A stretch of 47,664 nucleotides of DNA from CAZJYI01 sp964550025 (GTDB lineage: Bacteria > Verrucomicrobiota > Kiritimatiellia > UBA8416 > CAYOBW01), in contig CAZJYI010000084.1 in NCBI GenBank assembly GCA_964550025.1, positions 1 to 47,664 on the forward strand, read 5' to 3'. A program made the position numbers and the translations under genes. The notes under the pieces are model-generated. The model searched no databases, was not told the DNA's origin, and worked only from the letters and a program-made list of their open reading frames with translations. Below are positions 1 through 12,400 of this stretch, in pieces. How positions within the stretch are numbered: position 1 is the stretch's first letter; every line of letters starts with the position of its first letter.

Positions 1-94
1 TGCAGAAGCTGGTCGTGCCGAGGTGAATGATCGTCGCGAAGTTGAAGGTGTGGAGTTTCCGAAAACCGCCGCTGTAGTTGTAGATTCCGCTCAT
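1..94 (-). CDS. Probable four-helix-bundle protein, N-terminal 31 codons (cut by window edge)
   Basis: Reading the minus strand from the ATG at 94-92 gives 31 open codons that run off the left edge. The start is supported by AAAGGA five bases upstream. The peptide contains GGFRKLHTFNFATIIHLGT, which resembles from memory the first helix of the four-helix-bundle (S23/IVS-like, 'four helix bundle suffix') family. These are small proteins of about 120-220 residues, often scattered singly in genomes and related to the accessory protein of diversity-generating retroelements; the function of stand-alone members is unknown. It is divergent from giant gene 1 and separated from it by two hairpin repeats. 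Only the N-terminus is visible, so the family call is tentative. Confidence 0.5.
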   Translation of the reverse strand, partial: MSGIYNYSGGFRKLHTFNFATIIHLGTTSFC

Positions 95-121
95 AGGGGT
101 CCTTTCGGTTTGGGTGGTTCC

Positions 122-195
122 TGACTTCGTGATTTCGTGACTCCATGACGCCCGGCGGGAACGTCCTACGACCGCGTCACGAAGTCAAGAAGTCA
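122..195. repeat. Hairpin built from 8-base TGACTTCG-like units (copy 1)
   Basis: Left arm 122-141 (units TGACTTCG, TGATTTCG, TGAC) pairs with right arm 176-195 at 18 of 20 positions, with a loop of 34 bases. The same unit recurs in the next hairpin and in the intergenic regions downstream of giants 1 and 2. It lies between the divergent four-helix gene and giant 1. It could be a mobile palindromic element, a transcription terminator for either side or an mRNA-end structure. Confidence 0.8.
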
Positions 196-208
196 CTCCC
201 CCGGGGAA

Positions 209-300
209 TGACCCCGTGACCCCGTGACTTCATGACGCCGGGTTGAGAGGGGCGCGACGCCGGACAGACGGCGTCACGATGTCATGAAGTCACGAAGTCA
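209..300. repeat. Hairpin built from 8-base TGACTTCG-like units (copy 2)
   Basis: Left arm 217-236 pairs with right arm 281-300 at 18 of 20 positions; a further TGACCCCG unit at 209-216 extends the left side. The arms are again made of 8-base units (TGACCCCG, TGACTTCA, and TCATGAAG, TCACGAAG on the other side). It belongs to the same family as the hairpin at 122-195 and the one at 33041-33118. Confidence 0.8.
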
Positions 301-321
301 CCCACTCCTCCCCCCTCCGTC

Positions 322-390
322 TGTCGCAATATCTCGGTCTGGATGACGCAAAAACGCGGTTCACGTTGCGGGAGTGGTTCATGATACTAT
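322..390 (+). promoter_or_regulatory. Predicted promoter and direct-repeat operator of giant gene 1
   Basis: Box 1 is TGTCGCAATA at 322-331; box 2 is TGACGCAAAA at 344-353 (8 of 10 match), exactly 22 bases on. A -10-like hexamer TACTAT lies at 385-390, exactly 41 bases after the start of box 2, and is preceded by TGA as in extended -10 promoters. No good -35 hexamer is visible, which fits activator-dependent transcription. The same spacings occur before giants 2 and 3. Transcription would start near 397 and give a leader of roughly 87 bases. Confidence 0.65.
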
Positions 391-471
391 TATGTGATGG
401 CGTGGACAAACTGTATCTACACACCGCCGTCCGCTCGCGGACAGGTGACGAGTCTCTTTTCTTAGACCTAC

Positions 472-477
472 AGAGGA
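472..477 (+). promoter_or_regulatory. Ribosome binding site of giant gene 1
   Basis: AGAGGA lies six bases before the ATG at 484 and fixes the start of the 6,887-residue protein. Confidence 0.8.
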
Positions 478-483
478 ACCATA

Positions 484-3400
484 ATGAAGCGTGATGCAAC
501 TACTACTATCGCCCTGCTGTTGTATGTGGGGCTGCTCGCCGGGACGGCGCCCGGGGCAGACTGGAACCTGGACGGCAACGGCAACTGGAACGTGAACGGG
601 AACTGGGTTAACCCGGCCACCTATCCCAATGCCGTGGATGCCGTGGCGGACATGTCGCTGCTGGACATCACCGCGAATCGGAACATCAATGTCGAGGCGG
701 CGATTACCATCGGCAGCCTGGCCCTCGGGGACTCCAGCGGCACCCAGCGGTACGAGCTCGACCCGGGCACGGCGGGCGTCCTGACCTTCGACGTGTCGTC
801 CGGCACCGCGACGCTGACCGACTCGTCCGCAGCCCGTGACTACATCGACGCGCCCGTCACGTTGAATGACACCCTCGTCATCACGACGAGCGGCAGCGGA
901 CAGTTGGAGTTCCGGAGCACCATCGGCGGCAGCGGCGGCCTCACGAAGACCGGCCCGGGCTACCTCAGCCTTCGCACCGCCGTGAACAACTACACCGGAA
1001 CGTCCACCTACAGCGGCGGCGCCGTGCTTCATTTCAACAACAACATCGGCTCCGGCAACCTGATCCTCAATGGCGGCGTCTTCGAGGATTACTGGTCGGG
1101 CACGTTCAATCGCGCGCTGGGCACGGGCGTGGGGCAGGTCCAGATCACGGGTGGCGCGAGCGGGTTCAGCGGGCAGGGCAGCAACGGATTGACCGTGCGG
1201 CTCTACAACAATGCCAGTACCGAGGTGGTCTGGGGAACGGCGACATTCAACCCATCGACCCTGGTGCTCCAGGCTCCCACGGCTAACTTCAACGGCAAAG
1301 TCACCTTTCAGAACCTGCTCGATCTCAATGGTGCGACCCGCACGATTGCGGTCAACAAGGACAACGAGGCCCCGGGCGGTTTTGCCCTCATGACGGGTGT
1401 GATCCGCGATGCTACAGGTGGCTCTGCAGGCCTGATCAAGACCGGCGTGGGCCTGCTGAGACTCTCGGCCGCCAACACCTTCACGGGCGGGGTACAGATT
1501 ACGCAGGGCGCGGTGCGCGTTGAGAACGCCAGCGCCCTCGGGAACAGCGGTCCCCTGACCTTTGCGGGCGTCGGCACCCGCCTCGATCTGCGTGCCGATC
1601 CCACGATCTCGGAGCTGTCGTCGACCGGCGCGGGCTATGGCCAGATCTTCTCGGGCTCCGGCGCACGCACGCTGACCGTGGACCAGTCTACGGACACCAC
1701 CTATAGTGGTATCATCGAGGATGGCAGTGGGACGATGGCGCTGGTGAAGACCGGCAGCGGATCAATGAAGCTCAATGGCGTGAATACGTACACCGGCACC
1801 ACAACGGTGAACGGCGGGACCCTGGGCGGCACCGGGTCGGTGGCCGGCGCGGTGAGCGTCGCCTCGGGCGCCACGCTGGCACCGGGCGCCTCGCCGGGCA
1901 CGTTCAGTGTCTCAAGCAACGTCACCATCGCATCCGGCGGCACACTCGCCATCGAGATCGACGATGCGCAGTCGCCCAAGAACAGCCAGCTCGCGGTGAC
2001 CAACACCCTCGACATTACTGACGCGACGCTTAGCTTCACCGTAACCGGCGCTCCCTCTGAGTTTGCCTATCCCATTGCCACCTACGGCACGCTCGTCGGC
2101 ACCTTCACGACGTTCAGCGGGATGCCCGCCGGTTACGCCATCGACTACGCCTACGGCGGCAACGTGATCGCCATCAAGGAGGCCGGTGGCGAGACGCAGC
2201 CGGTCGTGACCAACTGGGTGACGGATATTGATGTCGGCACGGCGATACTGCGGGGCGAGTTGGACGACGGTACGACGGCGGACGCGTATGTCTGCTGGGG
2301 AACGAGTGACGCCGGCACGAACAGCGGCACGGCTGCGTGGGAGCACGTGGAGTCCCTCGGCTCTATTAACGAGAACGCGCCGTTTTCAACCAACCTGACA
2401 GGGCTGCTCTACGGCCTGGAATACAACTATCGCCTGTACGCGACCAACACGGTAGGCGATGCCTGGTCGGGGGTGAAGACGTTTACGACCGTCGTGCCGG
2501 AGAGTTCCAGTACCGAGCTGACCGCGGACGGTCAGACGTTCGATGCGTATTTTGAAGACTATGACGGGGAAAGCTGGCTGCTGATCGGCCGCGGCCGTGA
2601 TGGCTGGGAGTTCGACACGGACGGGCAGGGCAATGTCGACGACGTGAGCCAGGGCTTGAAGACAACGGCTGCGTTCGCTCCCGCCTGCTACTCGGACGCG
2701 ATTGTCAACGATCTGCTCAGCCAGGCGTCCATCGCGATGAATGACCTGACCGTGCGTGTCAGCCGCGCCAGCACGATCGATGGAACGGGCGAGTACCAGG
2801 ATTCGCGCTGGTATAACTTGTCGGTGGGCAGCTACACGTGGGACTATGACGACTCCGGCATGACCGTGACGCACAGTATCGAGAACAATCCGCTGAACGA
2901 GAACGGGAGCTATCCCGTTGCGAATACCGAGACCAGGGATAACTGGAATCAGGGCTCCGGTGACGATGCCGACCGCATCTTCACTTGGCCCCACGAAAGC
3001 GTCCCCGGCTTCCGCTACGGGAGCAACATCAATGGAGATCTGACGGCCACCACGTTCCTCTACAGGAACAACTGGGCCGTGCCCTACACGGAAGTCTACA
3101 TCCCTTACGATGCGCCGCCGTCCGTCACGATTGGCATCAACAACACCGCGGCGCAGAACGTCGGGACGACGACCGCGGAGCTGGTGGGGACGTTGGATGG
3201 GACCGGGTCCGTGTTCACGGTCCACGCGTATTACAGCACGAATGACCATGCCGACGCCGCGGCCTGGCTGGCGGACGGAACCGCTTCAAAGGTGGCCGTC
3301 GGCACCTACACGAACGTGACGGGGCAGTCGGTGACGGGATCGGTCTCAGCGCTGACCGGCGGCACGGTCTACTACTATACGATGGTCGCTTCAAACGCCG

Positions 3401-6400
3401 TGACGAACATCTGGGCCACCCCGAACGCGGTCTTCGGCACGGACGGGCCGCCGACGGTGATCAACGACGGCTACACCCCGCAGAACCAGTATGCCACGCT
3501 GTCCGGCAACCTACTGTCCACGGGTGGGGCGCCGACGACCGTGCGCATCTACTGGGGCGAGACCGACGGCACCAACAATGCCGCGGCGTGGGCCAATACC
3601 AACACGGTCAGCACCGGCGCGGACGTCGGTGCGTTCTCGACGTCGACATCGACCGATCTAACCTACGGCGTGACCTACTATTTCCGCGCCTACGCCATCA
3701 ACGCGAATGGTGAAGCGTGGGCGTCTGACACCGCCGAGTTTCTGACGGGCCTGCCCTCTGCGAACGCCCCGGTGATGGCGAACATGGAAGCCTGGTACGA
3801 TGCCGGCAAGGGCCTGACATTGAGTGGCAGCGATGTCACGCAATGGGATGACCAGTCGGGCAATGGACGTCACACCACGTCGGTCAGCGGCACGCCGGAG
3901 CTCACGCCTGACGAGTCCAACGGCCGGCCTGCGATCAAGTTCCGCAACGAGCATTTTGTCATCAATCACGCTATTGCGCCGCGCGAGCAGTACTTCGTGT
4001 TCCGGTCCGGCCGCTATGACTCCAACCCCGGCGACCCGCACAAGTGGCACAGCAACTGGGGCGGCCCCTGGGGGCAGCAGAACAACAATGGCTGGATGCT
4101 GGAATACAACCAGTCGAGAACCTGGAACAGCCGCACCCCCATCGCCATGAAGCAGAACGGCACCAACTGCACGTATACACTGTACGCCGGTAACCAGTAC
4201 TACTTTACCCGTTGCGGCGAGTACATGGTGCTGAAGGTCAACCCGTCGAGCTACGGGAGTGCCAATTCCTACATCGCGCGCCCGAACGACGCTTGGCATG
4301 GCGGGCACCTCGACATCGCCGAGATCATCATCTACTCCGACACGAAGTCGGCGGCGGACGAGTCAATCATCGGCGGCTACCTGGCCGGCAAGTACGGGAT
4401 CGACGTGGCCTACCCGGAGTGGACCAGCATCGGCAATGCGCCCGTTTCGGCGAATATCACCTCCACGTCGGCGACCTTCAATGCAACCCTGCGCGGGCTC
4501 GGGTCGGTTTTCGATGTCCGCGTCTATTGGGGTACCAGCGACGGCGGCAGCGATGCCGGGGCGTGGGGGAACACAAACTACGTCGGATCCTACACGAACG
4601 TGGATACGACCAGCGTGAGTTTCACCAACAACGCCCTGTCGGCAGGAACCGAGTACTTCTACACGTTCAGCGCGCAGAACGCGGCGACGAACCTGTGGGC
4701 GACACCCAGCGAGAGCCTCCAGACGGTGGGCGCCCCTGCCGTCAATACGGCGGGGGGAGCTACGGACATCCGCCCCTCGGCGGCTACGCTGAACGGCGCC
4801 TTGAGCGAGGGTGCGATTGCCGACATCTACTTCTGCTGGGGTTACGTCAATGCGGGCACGAACAGCGGGACGGGCGCCTGGCAAAACGTCGAACCGGCCG
4901 TCAGTGCCTATCTGCAGGAGACGGTTTCCGTCGACATCGGCGGCGCCCTGTACGGGTTGACGTACTACTACGCCTGTTTCGCCAGCAACGATTTCGGCAC
5001 CGCGTGGAGCCCTGTGACGACGTTCACCACCCTGCAGCCGAACCCGATGGACGTCACCGGCGGACTGGAGGCCTGGTACGACGCATCGTACGGAGTGACG
5101 ACCAGCGGGGACAACGTCACCGCCTGGGCGGACAAATCCGGCAACGGCCGGCACACGACATCCGTAACGGGGACGCCGACCTATGAGGAAGACGGCATCA
5201 ACGGCTGGCCGGCGGTGCTTTTCCACGGTGGCAACAACCGCCTGAACATCAATCACGGGATCGCGACGCGGGAAGAGTACATCGTCTTCCGCTCGGGACG
5301 CTACGTTTTCTACCCGGCCGACCCCCACAAGTGGGGCCCCGACTGGGGCGGTCCCTTCGGCCGGCAGGACAACAATCACTGGATGCTGGAGAACAACCAG
5401 ACGCGGACCTGGAACAGCCGGGTCCCGCTGGCGATGAAGCAGAACGGCACAGATCTGACACCGGTCTCGAGCCAGTACTACATGACCGACGTCGGGAACT
5501 ACTTTATTCTCAAGGCCAACCCGGCGACGTACAGCAGCGGGAACTGTCTCCTTGGCCGTCCGAACAACAGTTGGGGCAACGGCTATATCGATGTGGCCGA
5601 AGTGCTGGTCTACAACACGCCGTTGTCGGAGGAAGAGGAAGACAGGGTTGGCGCTTACCTGTCCGAGAAGTATGGCATTACAACCACGTACCCGACGCCT
5701 TCGTATACGGGGATCGAGAACACCGGTGTCACAGGCATCTTCCTCGACCAGGCCACGCTCAACGGCACGCTCAGCGGCACGCAGGCGGTGTTCGATGTCT
5801 GGGTCTACTGGAGCACCAACGACGGGGTGCAGAGCAAGTCCGCCTGGCTGGCCGGAAGCGGCGACAGCCAGTACATGGGCTCGTTCACGAACGTGGCGAG
5901 CACCAACCTCTCGCACGGACTGAGCGGGTTGACCGGATCCACCACCTACTATTACACGTACTATGCGAGCAACGTATCCGCTGAGCTCTGGGGTGACACG
6001 GTTGTCTTCGGCTCGGCCGGCCCGCCGGAGGTCGAGAACCGCGGCGTCACCAACGTCACCACGACGGGTGCGACGCTCAAGGGCATACTCTCCGCCGGCG
6101 GTAAGGCCGATGTCTACCTGTGTTGGGGAACGGCGGACGCCGGCACGAACAGCGGGACGGGAGCCTGGCAGCACGTCATTCCGCTCGGAACCAACAACGC
6201 GGGCAACGAGTTCAGCACGACGATCAGTAATCTCTACTACGGCCTGACCTACCGCTACCGCTGCTATGCCACGAACGGGCTCGGGGAGGATTGGTCGCAT
6301 CCGGCAACGAGCTTCTCGACAGCCATGCCCGAGGCCGACACCGTGCCGGAGCTCCCTGTAACGGCGAACCTGGAAGCCTGGTATGATGCCTGTGAGGGAC

Positions 6401-9400
6401 TGGGGCTGAACGGGAACAACGTGACAAGCTGGGACGACCGTTCCGGTAACGATCGCCACACGACGTCGGTGAGCGGAACCCCCGAGCTTTCGAATGACGC
6501 GATCAACGGGCGGCCGGGGATCAAGTTCCGCAATGAGCATTTTGTCATCAACCACGCCATGGTGCCGCGGGAGGAGTACATCGTCTTCCGCTCGGGGCGC
6601 TACGATTCCGATCCGGGCAACCCGCACCTCTGGTACGGCAACTGGGGCGGTCCCTTCGGCCAGCAGAACAACAACGGCTGGATGTTGGAGAACAACCAGG
6701 CGAGAACCTGGAACAGCCGTATCCCCATCGCCATGAAACAGAACGGCACCAACGCAACGTTCGCGAGCAACCAATACTACTTCGACCAGGTCGGCAACTA
6801 CTTCGTGCTCAAGGTCAATCCGTTGAACTACGCGAGCGCCAATGCCTACATCGCGCGCCCGAACAACAACTGGCATGGCGCCCATCTCGACATTGCCGAG
6901 ATCATCATCTACTCGGCGACGAACTCCGTGGCGGACGAGGACGCCATCGGCAGCTACCTGGAGTGGAAGTACGGTATCGAGACGACCTACAGCGGCAACT
7001 TCGCGCCGCCCAACGCGTCGAGCATTTCCAACTCCGCCGTCAGCGGGGTTGCCCCGGGCCAGGCGCAGTTGAACGCGTACCTGTCCGGCTCGGATGCCGT
7101 CCACGACGTGTACGCTTTCTGGAGCACCAACGACTACGGGACGAACAAGGTTGGATGGCTGGCCGACGGTAGCGGTGCCTATGTCGGCGCGTACACCAAC
7201 GCCCTGACCGACGTCAGCCACTTCGTGTCCGGCGGGCTCCTGGCCGAAACCACCTACTACTACACGTTCTACGGCTCCAACGAGCTCTCCGAGATCTGGG
7301 GTGTGCCGTCGACCCAGTTCACGTCGGCCGGTCCGCCGGTTGTGACCAACAGTGGCGCAACCGGTATTGACATTGGTGAAGCCACGTTGAACGGCGAGCT
7401 CACCGACGGTGGCGGCGCGGACATCTACTTCGTTTGGGGTAGCTCCGACGCCGGCACCAACAGCGGCACGGGCGCCTGGCAACACGTGATCCCGATGGGC
7501 ACACGGCTGCAGGGCGTACCCTTCTCCACCAACATCAGCGGCCTGCTCTACGGTATCCAGTACGAATACCGCGTCATGGCTTCTAACGACCTGGGCGTTG
7601 CCTGGTCGGGTGTGGATGCGTTCCTGACGTTGCCGCCGGTGGGCAGCACGGCGCCGCGCAACCTGGATTTCGAAACCGGCGACCTGACGGGGTGGTCCAA
7701 CGTGGGTGCGACCATTGGCGCCGACACGCTTTTCCGCAACGGCAACAACCCGGTTTCGCACACCCGGCTCAGCCCGAAGCAGGGCACGTACTACGTCGAC
7801 GGCTACCGGTCGAACGCGGGCGACTCGGACGGTTGGACCGGCATCATCGAGTCCGACACCTTCATCCTTGGCGCGAACGCTCACATCACGTTTGTTTCCG
7901 GCGGCGGTTCGGACGGCTGGAGCGGTACGCCTGATGCGCCGGCGACGATAGCGGGTATCGGGATTGAGCGCGAGGTATCGCACGGGACGTGGGAGAATAT
8001 CCTCTGGCAGTCGGGCGGCGGCAACTCACTGGTGGCGCGGGACCTGGATGCGAGTGCCTACGCCGGCGAAACCGTGCGCATACGCATCTATGATAACGAT
8101 ACAGGCGGCTGGGGTTGGACGGCGGCCGACAACTTCGAAGTATCAGCCATCCACATTGCGGATGCGGTTTCCATCACCAACAACGGGGCGACGAACATCC
8201 GGGCCTACACCGCGGACCTGGTGGGGACGCTGGAGGCGACGCAGTCGGTGTTTTCGGTGTCGGTGTACTGGAGCACGAACAGCGCCAACACGAATGCGGC
8301 GACCTGGCTGGCCGACACCACCAAGTCCAACGCGTTTGTCGGCACGTACACGAACGTGGCGGGAGTGTCGCTGACCAACTCGCTCTCCGGGCTTCCGCGG
8401 GGTGAGACCTACTACTACACCTATGTGGCGAGCAACGAGGCGACCAACCTGTGGGCATCGCCGACGGCGAGCTTCACGACCGACGCCACGCCGCCGACAC
8501 CGGATCCGATGGGCTTTGAGACGCCGCCGTCTCCGGCCAACTCAACCACGATCACCATGGTGGCCTCGAATGCGACGGATGCGTTGAACGAGCCGGTGGA
8601 GTACCTGTTCAACAACCTCACCAACGGCCATTCCAGCGGCTGGACCACGAACGCGGGCTGGAGCGACACGGGCCTGTCGCTGGGTGAGACCTACGGCTAC
8701 CAGGTGCGCGCACGCGACGCGGTCTCGAACATGACCGCGTGGTCGGTCGAGCTGACCGCCTCCCCTCTGCCCGACACCACGCCGCCGTCGCCGGATCCGA
8801 TGGAGTTCGAGACCGTCCCCTACCCCTCCGGCCCCAGTGCGATCACGATGGTCGCGACCAATGCCAGCGATCCGAACTGGCCGATCGAGTACCAGTTCAC
8901 GAACACGACGAGCGGCGTGCAGTCCGGTTGGATCACCAGCAGGACCTGGACCGATACCAACGTGACCAACTCGTACACCTACGGCTACCGGGTCAGGGCG
9001 CGCGACGCGGATACGAACACGACCGCGTGGTCCGGCATCGAGACGGTCACCGCCGTGGACGTCTATCCGCCGAACTCGGGCCCGGGCGGCGCGCCGTCAC
9101 CGGCCTCCGGCACCATCAACCCGGAGACGGGGAAGACCTGGGCGGTCGGCGACACCTATCAGCTCGTCTTCGTGTCGAGTGCGCTGACCAACATGAATGC
9201 CCGTGAGGACATTCACTACTGGAACGACTACGTGAACACGTTGGCCGACAGTTCCAGTCTGCCCGGCATGGGGAACCTGACCTGGAAGATCATCGGATCG
9301 GACAGCTCCACGCACGCCAAGGACAACGCGGTTGTCAGCGCGCAGGTTGTCCTTGTGGATACGACGACGAAGGTTGCCGACGACGCGACGGATATGTGGG

Positions 9401-12400
9401 ACGGCAGTGTCGACGCGGCGATCAACAAGGACGAGAACGGGAATGCCGGCGCGGGCACCGACCGTGTCTGGACCGGCTCATACAACGACGGCACCCGGGC
9501 GGGTTCCGAGGCGTTTGACGGCACCAGCGGCAACGCGAGCTCAGCGCAGCGGACGCAGGTTTCCGGTTCGTGGCTGCGCGTGAACGGTCAGAACCGGAAC
9601 AACAACTACCACGTCTACGCGCTGTCACAGTTGATGACCATCGGCTACGGCGTCACCGATACGAATCCGCCGGTGCCGGCCACGATGACGTGGGCCGAGC
9701 CGCCGCTGGGTGCGACGTCCAACACCATCGCGATGAAGGCCACGCTGGCCTACGACCTCGTGAGCGCGCCGGTCGAGTACCTGTTCACCAACACGGTCAC
9801 GCACGCGTCGCGGGCGTGGAGCACCGACCGGAGCTGGGTCGATACCGTCGCCGTGAACTCGCTCAACACCTACCGGGTGAAGGCGCGCGACGCGGCGGGC
9901 AACGAGACGGCATGGTCCGATCCTTACTCGATGTCGCCGGTGCTCAAGGGGCCGGGTGGCGTCGTGGCGCCGGGCGGCATGCACCCCGTCAACGGGACCC
10001 CGTGGCAGGTGGGCGACGTCTATCAGCTCGTCTTCGTGTCGAGTACCGTGAGCAACCTGTCGGCCCGGCAGGATATCCACTTCTGGAACGAGTACATCAA
10101 CACCGTGGCCGACGGATCCGGCCTGCCAGGCGTGCCGGACCTGACGTGGAAGGTGATCGGTGCGGACACCGACCATCACGCCAGGGACAACGCCCTGGTC
10201 AGTTCGCCGGTCTACCTGTTGGACGGGACCACCAAGATTGTCGACAACTTCTCCGACATGTGGGATGAGAGCGTGGATACGCCGGTCAACAAAGATGAGG
10301 ATTCCAATTCCGTGTCCGGCGACACTCGTGTCTGGAGCGGCGCAAACGGCAACGGTACTTCGGGCGGGGGTAATTCTCTGAACGGATCAGGCACGCACGC
10401 GCGCTGTGGCCGTTGGAATGAATACGCCAACCGCAACTGGGTCTACCGGGACGACCAGGACAAGAGCGGCAACTACAATTTCTACGGGCTGTCGCAGCCG
10501 ATCCGCATTGCCGGCGGGGGCGCCGACAGCACGCCGCCGGTGCCGGCAACCATGACGTGGGCGGATGCGCCGAGTGGGTTGACCACCAACTCGATCGTCA
10601 TGAAGTCCACGCTGGCCTACGACCTCGACAGCCCTCCGGTGGAGTACTGCTTCACGAACACGGTGACCGGGGAGACCACGGGTTGGCAGGCGAGCCGGAC
10701 GTGGGTCAACACCGTTGGGGTCAACTCGCTCAACACCTACCGGGTGAAAGCGCGCGATGCGGTGGGCAACGAGACGGCCTGGTCGGCGGAGGCTTCCACG
10801 ACGCCCTTGCTGAAGGGCCCGAACGGCGTGGTGGCCCCGGGTGGCATTCACCCGACGAACGGCGTGCCGTGGCAGGCCGGGGACATCTATCACCTTGTGT
10901 TTGTCTCGAGTACGGTCAGCAATCTGTCTGCCCTGCAGGACATCCACCACTGGAACGAGTACATCAACACCGTCGCCGACGGCTCCAGCCTGCCCGGTGT
11001 CCCGGAGCTGACCTGGAAGTTGATCGGTGCGGATACGTCCCGCCATGCGCGCGACAACGCGGTTGTCAGTGCGCCGGTCTACCTGCTGGACGGCAGCACC
11101 AAGATCGTCGATGGCTACGCGGATATGTGGGACGACAGCGTCGACGCGCCGATCAACCGGAACGAGAACGACAGTGCCGTGTCCGGTGACACCCGTGTCT
11201 GGAGTGGCGCGAACGGCAACGGCACCTCGGGCGGTGGCAACTCGTTGAACGGATCAGGTAGCCAGGCGCGTTGCGGTCGCTGGAACGAATATGTCAGCCG
11301 CAACTGGATCTACCGGGACGACCAGAACAAGCCCGGGAACTACCGCTTCTACGGCCTCTCGCAGCCGATCCGTGTTTCAGATGGCAGCGCCGACAACACC
11401 TCTCCGGTGCCGGCCACGATGACGTGGGACGAGGCGCCGCACGGGGTGACCCTCACCACGATCGAGATGAAGGCCACGCTGGCCTACGACCTGGACAGCC
11501 CCTCGGTGGCGTACTGCTTCACCAATACGGTGACCGGAGACACCTCCGGCTGGCAGGCGAGCCGGACGTGGGTCAACACCGTTGGGGTCAACTCGCTCAA
11601 CACCTACCAGGTGAAGGCGCGCGACGCGGTGGGCAACGAGACGGCCTGGTCGGCTCCTTACGATGCGACGCCGGTGCTGAAGGGGCCCGGCGGCGTGGTG
11701 GCTCCGGGTGGTCCGCATCCGACAAACGGGTCGACCTGGCAGTCGGGCGACATCTACCACCTGGCCTGGGTCTCCAGCACGACGGTCGACATGCTGGGCC
11801 TGAACGACATTCATTGGTGGAATGACTACGTCAAGACGCTGGCGGGCGGCTCGAGCCTGCCCGGGGTGCCCAACCTGACGTGGAAGATCATCGCATCCGA
11901 CGAGGATACCCACGCCCGCGACAACGCCCTGGTCACTGCACCGGTGTATCTCCTGAACGGGTCGACGAAGATCGCCGATAGCTATGCCTACATGTGGAAC
12001 GGCTCGATTGATAACCCGCTCAATATCGATGAAAACGGCAACGCGGGATCCGGCTCTTCCGACGTGTGGACCGGCACCCAGACCAGCGGCGCGAGACACA
12101 GTCCCTACACCTTGAACGGCTCGCACGGCAACGCCTCTCGCGCGCACCGGACGGTCAGCCACAGCCAGTGGATCTATCGCGACACACAGAACCGGTCGGG
12201 CCTGCGCCATGTTTACGCCCTGTCGCAACCGATCCGCATCTCGAGCGGGGCGGCCGACACCAACGCGCCGTCGCCCAACCCGATGACGTTCGACGTTGGG
12301 CCCGCGGGTATCACGGTCACCTCGATTGCCATGCGCGCGACGCTGGCCTACGACCTGGACAGCCCGGACGTCGAGTACCTGTTCACGAACAGCGTGCAGG

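Noticed and set aside
122..300. CRISPR array
   Set aside because: The 8-base units are tandem and palindromic, with no regular unique spacers and no cas genes.
290..499. Short antisense frame over the start of giant 1
   Set aside because: It covers the promoter and start region on the opposite strand and has no coding character.
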